A stretch of DNA of 64,000 bases from Zymoseptoria tritici IPO323 (lineage: Eukaryota > Ascomycota > Dothideomycetes > Mycosphaerellales > Mycosphaerellaceae), in contig NC_018211.1 in NCBI RefSeq assembly GCF_000219625.1, forward strand, positions 1,612,001 to 1,676,000, given 5' to 3'. The position numbers and the translations under genes are program-made. The notes under the pieces are model-generated. The model saw nothing but the letters and a program-made list of their open reading frames with translations. It did no database searches and was not told the DNA's origin. Of this stretch, positions 1-8,826 are shown in pieces; position 1 is the first letter of the stretch; each line of letters begins with the position of its first letter.

Positions 1-1597
1 CCGCAGCTTTGATCACATTCCTCGCCACGCGCACACTGACCGCCCTCACATCTTCCACACCAGGTAATAATGGCGCCGTGGAATCTGTCCTCGCCGGTGC
101 CATGGACGCTACGCCTTCCACTGCACCAACGAGCATTTCATCCGTGATCAACTTCGTGCGGCAGAGAATCGAACCAAGTCCGATGCCAGGAAAGACGACG
201 CTGTTGTTGCATTCCGCGGGCTGGATCTCAACTTCCGCGCCGTCTTTACCCCATGGCCCTTTCACGGCGTCGAAAGGTGAGCCAGTAGCTACGAGGGCTT
301 TTCCGTTCGTCCAAGTGAGGAGGTCTTTTGGGACGGCTTCGTGGAGGCGAGTTGGGTTCGACAGAGGCAAAACAACAGGTCGTTCAACGTGAGAGGCCAT
401 TTCTTGGACAACGTCTTTCGTGAAAGCTCCGGGGACAGTGGAAGTGCCGATGAGGACGTTTGGCTTGACGTCTTTGACGACTCCTACAAGGGATGTGTCT
501 TTGCCCTTCCACTCTGCCGCATCCCTGACGAAGCCTTTTTGCGCACTCGAGACGTCTACATCCGTGGTAAGAAGGCCGGGTTTGTCAATCAACCAGATCT
601 GCTTTGCAGCCTCGTCTTTGTCAATCTTGCATTCTGCTGCGATGGCATTCCTCACTTGATCTGCGATGCCAATGCCCGCACTGCCTGATCCGAATATCAC
701 CATACGAATGTCTTTGAGACTTTGACCGCTGACGTGAAAAGCGGCTGTGATCGCTGCCAGAGTCACGCATCCCGTTCCTTGAACATCATCGTTGAAGCAA
801 GGTACTTCCGATCGATACTGGTCTAGGATTCGTCGAGCATTATCCAGGCCAAAGTCCTCGAAATGTAGCATTGCCTTGGGGAACCTTCGGCGTGCGCTTG
901 ATACAAATGCCTCGATGAGCTTGTCGTACTGTTCACCTCTGACCCGCTTCTCGCGGAGACCGAGGTACAGCGGATCATTGAGATGTTCCTCGTTGTTGGT
1001 ACCGCAGTCAAGAACGACGGGCAATGTCCGGTTTGGATGAACGCCCGCACATACGGTCATCAAAACCAGCTTGGCGATGGAGATGAGGATCCCGCCTACG
1101 CCTTGATCTCCAATGCCGAGAATCTCCTCCCCGTCTGTGACCACAATATAGTCGATGTCATCGGGATTACCGCCGTTGGCTAGAGCTTGATCGACGTGAT
1201 CAATCTCGTGAATGTTGAGGAAGATGCCTTCTGGGCGTCGGAAGAGGGAGGAGTATCGTTGTATAGCTTCGCCCTCGGTAGGAGTGTAGATGATGCTGAA
1301 GACTTCGGAGAGATGATCCAGCACTAGTCGATAGTAGAGGACTTCATTCTGTTCTTTGAGTGATGTCAGGAATGTGTTGCGTGCTAGATCGTTGTCCCGG
1401 CTTTGGTATTGATGCCATGCTCGCTGGAGCTGCTGATCGAGCGTGTGGACCGACGTTGGAAGGAGTGCAGTGAGACCGAGTACTCTTCGCTCGTCGGCTG
1501 GAAATGCAGTACCTTTGTTTAGGTAGGGTGTATTTAAGAGTTCGACTCCGGTGTAAGGTGTGCGTATTGGTCCTTCTGCGTGGAGTGGAGCGGCCAT
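1..1597 (-). CDS. NAD-dependent malic enzyme (3' end cut by window)
   Basis: Oxidative decarboxylation of malate to pyruvate with NAD reduction. The minus strand is open without introns from an ATG at 1597-1595 to the left edge, giving 532 residues; the C-terminus lies outside. Visible family blocks: 'NKGTAFPADER' and 'GLTALLP' near the N-terminus, 'IYTPTEGEA', 'VVTDGEEILGIGDQG' (malate/metal region), 'FEDFGLDNA', 'CFNDDVQGT', the dinucleotide-binding 'VIFGSGSAGIGIA', and 'PLSNPT'. There is no obvious mitochondrial presequence: the protein starts MAAPLHAEGPIRTPY. It is therefore probably cytosolic, unlike the yeast mitochondrial enzyme, but this is inference. It is divergent from the P450 gene across about 310 bp. 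Family assignment is firm; cofactor preference is not proven by sequence. Confidence 0.95.
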   Translation of the reverse strand, partial: MAAPLHAEGPIRTPYTGVELLNTPYLNKGTAFPADERRVLGLTALLPTSVHTLDQQLQRAWHQYQSRDNDLARNTFLTSLKEQNEVLYYRLVLDHLSEVFSIIYTPTEGEAIQRYSSLFRRPEGIFLNIHEIDHVDQALANGGNPDDIDYIVVTDGEEILGIGDQGVGGILISIAKLVLMTVCAGVHPNRTLPVVLDCGTNNEEHLNDPLYLGLREKRVRGEQYDKLIEAFVSSARRRFPKAMLHFEDFGLDNARRILDQYRSEVPCFNDDVQGTGCVTLAAITAAFHVSGQSLKDIRMVIFGSGSAGIGIADQVRNAIAAECKIDKDEAAKQIWLIDKPGLLTTDVDVSSAQKGFVRDAAEWKGKDTSLVGVVKDVKPNVLIGTSTVPGAFTKDVVQEMASHVERPVVLPLSNPTRLHEAVPKDLLTWTNGKALVATGSPFDAVKGPWGKDGAEVEIQPAECNNSVVFPGIGLGSILCRTKLITDEMLVGAVEGVASMAPARTDSTAPLLPGVEDVRAVSVRVARNVIKAA

Positions 1598-1907
1598 GTT
1601 GGATGTTGAGGTGTATCTAATTGGACGGGAGATCTTGGCGATGTTTTTCGTCTTCAGCCTATTCAATTGCCTTGCGAGCATTACAGCCAACCTGGAAGTT
1701 AGACGAAATCTCGACGTTTCACATGAGTAGCAAGGATGCCGATACTTATTGGATGTTCGCGCCCGATCGGCCGATGACGCAGCATGTTTGCATCCTGAAA
1801 TCCTCCTTCCTCCGAAGGATTTAACGAAGAAGTCGTATATATGAGCCGAGACTCAACTCTTGAGATCTCTCTTCCGTCGCGCCACATCCATCAGAGCGAC
1901 ACTAGGT
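1598..1907. promoter_or_regulatory. Shared divergent promoter, malic enzyme / P450
   Basis: 310 bp between two divergent ATGs. A TATA-like GTATATATGAG lies at 1835-1845, about 65 nt before the P450 ATG. No other gene is seen here. Confidence 0.5.
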
Positions 1908-3713
1908 ATGGCCGTAAATGCGACCGCCGGAAGCTTTCCAACTCCAGGGCTGGAAGAAACACTCACACACCCCTGGCTGAGCACCATCTCCCAGCACATC
2001 TCAGCAACGGTTCTTGTCAGCATCGTGCTTACTATCGTCCTTACTCGTCTTTTCACACAGTTCACCGCACCAAGATCCATCTCCACCAACAATGGCGACC
2101 CAAAAGCGGTTCCGCAAGTGCCGTACTGGATCCCTCTGCTCGGCCATCTCCCCGACATGGTCATCTCTGCGACCTCATTCGTCTCAAACTTGAGGGACAC
2201 ATACACCGAAGGAGCGTTCGCCTTGAACTTCGGCGGCACGGCCCATAATGTGTTCTACACGCCTGGACTTGCGACTGCTCTGATGAACCAAAAGACCAGC
2301 ATCTGTAACGCCGAAGATGTCAGCCGCAAATTGATGCAGACCGTTTTTGGTTATCCCGTGAACGAGCTCGACAAGTACGACGCTGCCCTTTCCGAGATTC
2401 TGGGTGCCTACAAATTCCTACTGTCGGAACCGCATCTGGGCGAAATGGTCGATAAAACCGCAAGATTGACGAAAGGGAACATCTCGAATCTTGTCACATT
2501 CATGGACTCGCCTGTGGATCAGATGCCTTGGGAGAAAGTCTCGAACATTCGCGTTCTCGAAGGTCAAGAGACACCTACTGTTGAAGCCGATCTCCTTCAG
2601 CTCGTGCGAGACTTCTGTGCGCATACCGCAAACCCCAGTCTCATGGGTTCAGACTTTCTTCACCAGTTTCCCGACTTCTTCAGTGGTATCTGGACCATGG
2701 ATCGCGGCTTTCTCCTCCTCGCCACTGGCCTGCCACGTTGGTTTCCCATCCCTGACCTCACTCGTGCTCACATCGCCCGAAGACAGAATCTTGCAGCACT
2801 GGATACCTTCCACGAGAACCTGAAGAAGCATCACGATGGAAAAGATGTTGACTCTAAATGGTCGAGCATGGACGACATCGGCGCATTGCTCAAAGCCCGC
2901 ATCGAAATTTACGAAAAGTACAACTTCTCGATTCGAGCCCGTGCTTCCGCGGAACATGCTCTCATGTGGGCATCCAACGCCAACTCGAACGCCCTGGTGT
3001 TCTGGATGATTACTCGTATCTACGCCGACCGTGCTTTGCTCGCCATGTTACGTGAAGAAATCGCACCACATGTGAAAATAGCTCTTCCCGAGAAAACTGG
3101 TCTGCCCATCTCCGAAGTACCGAGAATCGATGCTATTGACGTCGACTCCCTGTGTTCAAAGTGCCCACTGCTGAAGAGCTGCTACATCGAGTGTCTCCGT
3201 CTTGATTCGGCTAGCTGGAGTATGAAAGTGGTGCAAAAGGATTTTGTTCTGCAGAGCCGTGAAAAGGACGGACAGTCGTGGAAGTTGAGGAAAGGCGAAT
3301 GTGCACATGCGGCGCACGATTTGCACAACACGGATCCGAAATACTTCGAGCGACCGGAGGTCTTTAAGCCAGATCGACATGTCAAGACAGAGGAGAGTGG
3401 AGAGCGGGTGGCGGATATGGGGTCTATTCGGCCGTATGGTGAGTACCTATTGAGACCGCTCTCGTGCTTCACGGATAGAGACACTGACCATACCATTACA
3501 GGTGGCGGCGTGAGTATGTGCAAAGGGCGTGCATTCGCGCTCAAAGAGTCGCTGCTCTTCGCAGCGGCCATCATCTCGATGTGGGAATTCGAGCCGGCAG
3601 ATGGCAAGAAGTGGAAGATACCCGGACACCGCAAGGCGACGTCAGTGTATGGCACAAACGACGGTACCCGTGTCTTGGTCAGACGGAGGCAATTCCCGAC
3701 GACAGCTCCGTAG
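1908..3713 (+). CDS. Cytochrome P450, CYP7/CYP8-like
   Basis: Membrane-anchored haem mono-oxygenase. The frame is open from a TTG at 1860, but the first ATG is at 1908, which I take as the start. One intron at 3439-3501 (63 nt, GTGAGT...ACAG) gives 580 aa. A membrane segment (residues about 30-50, ISATVLVSIVLTIVL) is followed by the proline-rich 'PQVPYWIPLLGHLP' hinge. The I-helix reads 'WASNANSN' in place of the usual AGxDT, as in the CYP7/CYP8 steroid-hydroxylase-like fungal group. The ExxR motif is 'ECLR' (428-431). The haem loop is 'PYGGGVSMCKGRAFA' with the ligand Cys at 517, created exactly by removing the intron. Substrate cannot be told from sequence. It sits next to a primary-metabolism gene, not in a visible biosynthetic cluster. 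Confidence 0.93.
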   Translation: MAVNATAGSFPTPGLEETLTHPWLSTISQHISATVLVSIVLTIVLTRLFTQFTAPRSISTNNGDPKAVPQVPYWIPLLGHLPDMVISATSFVSNLRDTYTEGAFALNFGGTAHNVFYTPGLATALMNQKTSICNAEDVSRKLMQTVFGYPVNELDKYDAALSEILGAYKFLLSEPHLGEMVDKTARLTKGNISNLVTFMDSPVDQMPWEKVSNIRVLEGQETPTVEADLLQLVRDFCAHTANPSLMGSDFLHQFPDFFSGIWTMDRGFLLLATGLPRWFPIPDLTRAHIARRQNLAALDTFHENLKKHHDGKDVDSKWSSMDDIGALLKARIEIYEKYNFSIRARASAEHALMWASNANSNALVFWMITRIYADRALLAMLREEIAPHVKIALPEKTGLPISEVPRIDAIDVDSLCSKCPLLKSCYIECLRLDSASWSMKVVQKDFVLQSREKDGQSWKLRKGECAHAAHDLHNTDPKYFERPEVFKPDRHVKTEESGERVADMGSIRPYGEYLLRPLSCFTDRDTDHTITGGGVSMCKGRAFALKESLLFAAAIISMWEFEPADGKKWKIPGHRKATSVYGTNDGTRVLVRRRQFPTTAP

Positions 3714-3748
3714 CGTCAGAATTGGTCAATGAATTTCATGACACTACC

Positions 3749-4361
3749 TCAAAGATCTGAATCCCCTTCCTCCAGAATCGTCTGTGCGAGCAAACTTCTA
3801 GGCCGCTTGCCTTTCCGACTGCTATCGGATACACTCAGATAGTCCGACGAGACTGACCCTCCACCCATGTGTCGAGCTGCGAGCACAGGGTCGGACTTGA
3901 TCTTCTGCTGGTGTTTCTCTTCGCGGTACTGTTTGGCCGAGCGGAGAGTTGGCGGAGGTTTGGAGTCCAGGTCTAGGAGCTTATAGAGCCGGGCGTAGGT
4001 TGTTCGGACGAGGAGGCCGATTAGGAGGCCGACTAGAGCTGCTATGCTGAGGTAGATGTAGAGTGTCTGATGGATGATGTTAGTCTGCTGTTGATGACTT
4101 GTGCTTTGTGGAGTGAGATACCTCAAACTTCGCGATTGCTCTGAAGGGAAGGAGTAGGCAGTTCAACAGAAATGCACCCAGATAGAAGACCGGCTGTAAT
4201 AAGAAGGCGATCGGTCGAACGAGGAATTGCAAAAGTTGTATCAAGACCTGGGCGATGTACCAGAGCGTGAGGCCGATTGGGTAGACGATCCAGTACAGGA
4301 GATTGCCGGTCACAGCCAGGATGCTGCCGAGGTGACTGACATCGCTTACGACGTCGGACAT
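3749..4361 (-). CDS. Small multi-pass membrane protein, unknown function
   Basis: Two exons joined: 4361-4122 and 4066-3749, with a 55-nt intron at 4067-4121 (GTATCT...ATCAG). This gives a 185-aa protein starting MSDVVSDVSHLG; the longer open frame starts at a GTG, so I use the ATG. The N-terminal half is strongly hydrophobic with two or three membrane segments (YWIVYPIGLTLWYIAQVLI, IAFLLQPVFYLGAFLLNCLL). Another segment follows the splice (YIYLSIAALVGLLIGLLV). The C-terminal third is polar and basic ('QYREEKHQQKIKSDPV', 'SSRKGKRPRS'). The frame and hydrophobicity run on cleanly across the intron, which supports a real gene. I recognise no family. It is tail-to-tail with the P450, only about 35 bp apart. 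Confidence 0.8.
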
Positions 4362-4824
4362 GGTCGTCGTCACCGAGATCTTCTGTATGCTTTCATTTGG
4401 GATTTCCGGTGGCCGAAGAGGATGTCATGGTTGTATGGTCGTGCATGCTGCAGGCATTGGTGAGTTGGTTGGTGACATGCACGCGACTGAGGTGGTGCCG
4501 TCATTTTTAGACTTTCTGCGGCGAAAGGCAATCTGGATCATTGGCCGACCCCACTTCTGAGTGAATGGATCGGAGTTTGATGGGCGGAGACGAAGTTGTG
4601 GGACAGCCACTCCACCACCTCACTGCTGCCACGAACTGCCTGCTAGTCGCACCACTGTCTCTCACTGTTGTCTCTCTGCCACGCGAGCTCTGCCGTCCGC
4701 TGCTGTGGATGTTGTCTCGGTACTGAATCTCGACATAGGACTCGACAATCTCACGCCTCCACCCTCCGACATGCTCTTCTCATAATCGACAATCCTCACG
4801 CTTCACTCGCTTAATCACCTCGTC
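4362..4824. promoter_or_regulatory. Divergent intergenic region
   Basis: 463 bp between the small membrane protein and the SNF1 beta subunit. The right part (about 4620-4820) is rich in CT and CAC, typical of fungal 5' leaders. No coding sequence can be supported. Confidence 0.4.
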
Positions 4825-6475
4825 ATGGGCAACGCAGCATCGTCAGACGCGCACGGCCAATCGAAAGAGTCGGGCAAAGACACAGGCAAACATTCTAGCA
4901 ACGGAGGACACACTCAACCACGAAAACACCCCGCAAAGGCTCCACCCCCACCTGTGGCCGCACTGGTCTCTTCACCAGCTGCCTCCATCGTCACCTCTAC
5001 CGAACAAGCTTCTGCCAGTCCAAACCATTCCCGACCACGATCCGCGACACCGATCCAAAGTCACCTCCCACCGCTCGACGACATGGGACAGGCCGACAGC
5101 AAGCAGCGGCCAGTGTCGCGTGCGAACAGCAAGCGGGCACCTCCAGCCGCCGCGCCGTCTCAGAAAGATTCACCACAAGCCGCCTCGTCTCCTGTCACAA
5201 AGCCGGTCGACGTACATCCGCCTGCCGTCACAGGAAACTCTCAACAAGATGTGAGCTTTCCTTCCGCTCCGCCCTACAGCCTCCCGCCCGTCGCATCCTA
5301 CAGTCGCCCGCCGAGACTTCCACTACCTATTGAGGAAGAGGTGCATGCTCCAGGCTCGCCCATAATCACTCCGCAGGACGCTGAGCTGGAACACCACGAC
5401 ATCGACTCTGCCATCCTTCCGCGCAAATCCAGTGTTCTCAGCTCCACGACCGTTGACGACGATGATATTGGCGACAATGAGGGCTTCCCACCAGATGTCG
5501 GACATTCGCTGCAGCTCAAGATACCCACACGTATGGAGTGGAACGGTAGCGGCGACAAGGTGTTCGTCACGGGTACATTCTGCAATTGGGAGAGAAAGAT
5601 GAAGCTACACAAGAACAAGGACAAGACAGGCTTTTCAGCGACGGTCATGCTGCCTCCGGGCACCCATCACATCAAGTTCCTGGTGGATGGTGAAATGGTG
5701 ACATCGAATGACCTGCCCACGACTGTCGACTGGACCAACATCCTCGTCAACTACGTGGAGATCGTGGCACCCTTGCCTCCCGATGAAGAAGACTCCAAGC
5801 AGCCACCCGCTCCGGCGGCACCAATGCCGATTCCCGGTGCCGCGATCACACGTGGCCAGGCCGAAGCCGATGGAGAAGGTCTCGCTCGCCCACTTCCTCT
5901 CCGCACAAACGATGACGGCTCAGATATTATCGGAGATGATGACTCCATCGGACCGCGCGGCGAGCGTGCTTCGGATGCGACACAGAAAGGCATCCCGGTA
6001 CCTCCTAGCTCTACGACAGATTCTGCCAGCGTAAAAGACGGATCCGAAGCCGCGACCAAAACCAAGGCCGCCGCCAAACCGAAACAGCCGCGTCCGAAAT
6101 ACACGACCGAAATTCCCGAGTTCCTGCTAGATCTCGACAACTACGGCGAGCCGGAGAACGAGCGTTTCCAGCGTGCTCAGCGCGCTGCTGGAGATCTGCC
6201 GCCGCCTCCCAGTCTGCCCATGTTTCTTAACAAGAGCATTCTTAACGGCAATACGCCGCACAAAGATGACGCCAGTGTGCTCATCATGCCCAATCATACT
6301 GTTCTCAACCATCTCGCGACTAGTAGTATCAAGAGTGGAGTTTTGGCCACGAGTGGGACGACGAGGTATAAGCGGAAGGTGAGATCTCGCCGAGTCACAA
6401 CATTTACCACGACTTGCTAACATGCCACAGTTCCTCACGACCATCATGTACAAACCCACCTCAGATGATGGTTGA
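4825..6475 (+). CDS. SNF1/AMPK kinase beta subunit (Gal83/Sip2 type)
   Basis: Scaffold and targeting subunit of the SNF1/AMPK energy-sensing kinase. Exon 1 is 4825-6378 and exon 2 is 6431-6475; the 52-nt intron (GTGAGA...CACAG) has a TGCTAAC branch site. Product 532 aa. It begins MGNAASS, a good N-myristoylation signal. A long Pro/Ser-rich linker leads to the glycogen-binding CBM48 domain (about 235-315: 'MEWNGSGDKVFVTGTFCNW', 'HHIKFLVDGEM'). The C-terminal AMPKBI domain (about 428-532) binds the alpha and gamma subunits. The last 14 residues ('FLTTIMYKPTSDDG') come only from the short second exon and complete the conserved C-terminus. Without the splice the frame would run into unrelated sequence. 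Confidence 0.95.
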
Positions 6476-7936
6476 AGTCAGGATAGTGATTACGCATACG
6501 AACACAACGAATACAGACGGACACATCCGACACGCACCACATCGGTCTTCTCGCCGCTCCCTGCTTTGAGCTTGTTGCATGGCACGATACAGGATGATGT
6601 GATCTTGGATCTCACTCACGGCTTTGCATTGGATTGCATGGCAAAGGCGCAGGATGCAGGATGCACATAAGCGAGGAGATATGCATGTCGACGGAAAGAG
6701 GACGTTGGCGAGCAGTCGGCAAGCAAGCGAAGTTTCCTCCGCCAATGGCGTGAGGAGGAAGATGACCATGCCGCATCTGCGATGAATCAGAGAGGCTACA
6801 TCGATCGAAGGATCACATGTCCTGCCGTCGTGCGGAAGGGACGTTGGACAGATGAGTGTAAGCATCGGAGAGAGACAGGACATGAGAATTGGGCAACAAT
6901 GTACCTCTAAAATTGCAAAGATGGACACATTCGGGCTGCAGTGTAGCTATGATGTGCACTTCGTGCTCTCCAGTTTGATGTGTCTCTCTGCAATGCGATC
7001 CGATTGGAACCTGTTCACCTCTCTCTGCGTTGTTTCAGCTACACTATTCACAGGTGCTTACATGCAATACCATACGCTGTTCATCACCAACGCACGCTTG
7101 TAGAGTCTCTGCACGTTGACTCCCCAAGGGGCTTGGAACTACCGACATAGTCTATTGTCTCTGGAATGCGGAAGAGATTGCTGTCCAAACGTATAAATGG
7201 ACCGCACCCGCTACTTTGGGCTTAATATGGATTCATTAGCTATGTCTTGTGCCGTTCTATGGCCGTCTTTTCCAGTCCAGCGCTACCGAATGCTTCCATA
7301 CCGCAAGGCCATCTGCGGATGTTCAACAATAGGAAGACTGATTTGGCACAATCTATGACGGATCTCAACGAAGCACTAGAGCAGATAGGTGACCAAACAC
7401 CAGCGAATAGAGAATCCTTACTGATGTCAACTATTGTTCTTAGGCTCGTGTCTCTAAGGTTCGATCGAGGCTTGATCCTCTTAGATGGCACTTCGAGCAT
7501 TATTCAACGCTGGACTTCTTAAATGCAATAGCAGGCACAACTGATACCTGGGACTGTAACGCCGCTTGCTGGACTTCTGGCCACGAACGCAACGAGGCAT
7601 CCTGTGCTTGACAAATAGTCACCGGGCTGTGGGAATAGTCCGAAGATGCAGAACGGGGCAAACTATGCACTCAACGGCAGAAAATCATCGCAAAGTCTGC
7701 TATTGCTTCGCCTTCACACTGCTATTGTCGTTGCTATCGGCCGATATATCTTGCCAACAAAACTACGTTGGCTCTCGTCGTGATAACGAAAGCAAAGAAC
7801 TAGCCCGCCGATGCTCGTCAAGCAAAGGCGTCCTCACAGCTCGCTTCCTCCCGCAGCAAAATCCAAAACATTGTCAAAAAAAAAAGACAAAAAAGAGAGG
7901 GGCCCTATGTCACAGGTTTGAACTGTGCAGCACTGT
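6476..7936. other. Gene-poor interval
   Basis: 1.46 kb between the SNF1 beta subunit and the tRNA-like locus. Short open frames occur on both strands but lack recognisable domains or convincing splice structure. The one exception worth noting is an 87-codon frame at 7259-7522 with faint TPR-like character and a TATAAAT at 7192, listed under findings. Confidence 0.4.
7876..7898 (-). terminator. Pol III-type T-run terminator
   Basis: The plus strand carries two A-runs (about ten A at 7876 onward, then six A near 7893-7898), read as T10 and T6 on the minus strand. They lie about 40-60 nt past the 3' end of the tRNA-like gene, in the right place to stop RNA polymerase III. Confidence 0.6.
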
Positions 7937-8035
7937 TGGCGGTGCTGGGAATCGAACCCAGGTCGACACGGCGTTGTTGCATCCCGGCGAGGGGATACTC
8001 CACAACGTGGCATTCTACCACTAAACCACACTGGA
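7937..8035 (-). tRNA. tRNA-His(GTG)-like gene with intron; possible pseudogene
   Basis: Minus-strand A-box TGGTTTAGTGG and perfect B-box GGTTCGATTCC are present, with a 5-bp T-stem CTGGG/CCCAG. The D-stem pairs. The anticodon loop reads TTGTGG, giving anticodon GTG (His). An intron of roughly 25 nt follows position 37; its 3' part (CAACAACG) can pair with the anticodon region (CGTTGTG), as in eukaryotic pre-tRNAs. Anticodon-stem core CACG/CGTG forms. The weak point is the acceptor stem: 5' TCCAGTG against 3' CACCGCC makes only four of seven pairs. It may be a decaying copy, or the 5' boundary may be misjudged. The D-arm also resembles tRNA-Gly. Confidence 0.6.
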
Positions 8036-8826
8036 AGAGGGGTTAGTAAGGAAGCCAAAGCGAGAGAAGCTCGTGATTGGTTTTACGTACCCACCAGGTA
8101 TGGATTGGAGATGTAAGAGTGGCATCTTTGCCGTATATATCGCTAAGCGCTCCCCCTGGATGGCGACAATAGGCGGTTCGATTGTAGAAACTTGCATCTT
8201 TTGCATAGATACAATTAAGTGCAGCTCTATGCTCTACGTCAGGAACAGACTGGACCGCCGTGACATCGAGCATTGCATGTGGTGCTTCACATCAGCTGGG
8301 CGAACTCTGGCACCATATGATCGCACATGCAAAGCAGGAGAAACCATTCAAGTCGCCCAATATTGACCAGACCGAACATCAATGCTGGAACGAGAATGGG
8401 CAAATGGCAGGAGATATTCTGACAAGGCAGGTGTCTGTACGCACGGGAGGCGACGACAATGAACCCATCGGCGCCAGAAGATGAAACTAATTGCTGCAGA
8501 TAGTGTCGGGAAGGCAGAGCTAGAACATGATGTGAGCATGACAACAGAAAACCAAATCAACAGTTCACGCATGAGAGAAATTAAGGTAAACAGCAAGAAC
8601 AGCCAGCGATCTCCCGTTAAGCACCGTTGCCGCCGTGGAAAAATCTGATACACTATCCAGTCGCCCTTGCCGTCCGGACGCAAACCATTCTTTCTCTACA
8701 AGATCCTTCTACGCCTCAACGCCATGCAAAGAACAACACTCAAAACATCGTCAGCAGCCGAGCCGTCGAGATTTCTTCTAATTTGCACGTCCGCCGCCCA
8801 GTCCATCTACACCCTCCACTCTCTAA
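8036..8826. other. Intergenic, no gene seen
   Basis: About 790 bp between the tRNA-like locus and the 3' end of the myosin gene. No coding frame, RNA gene or clean repeat that I can support; probably includes the myosin 3' UTR. Confidence 0.4.

Noticed and set aside
7566..8024. 152-codon plus frame running into the tRNA-like locus
   Set aside because: It includes the A-runs (lysines) and the antisense of the tRNA; not protein-like.
8120..8225. Two similar 30-nt stretches (CATCTTTGCCGTATAT / CATCTTTTGCATAGAT)
   Set aside because: Similarity is too weak and short to call a repeat by eye.
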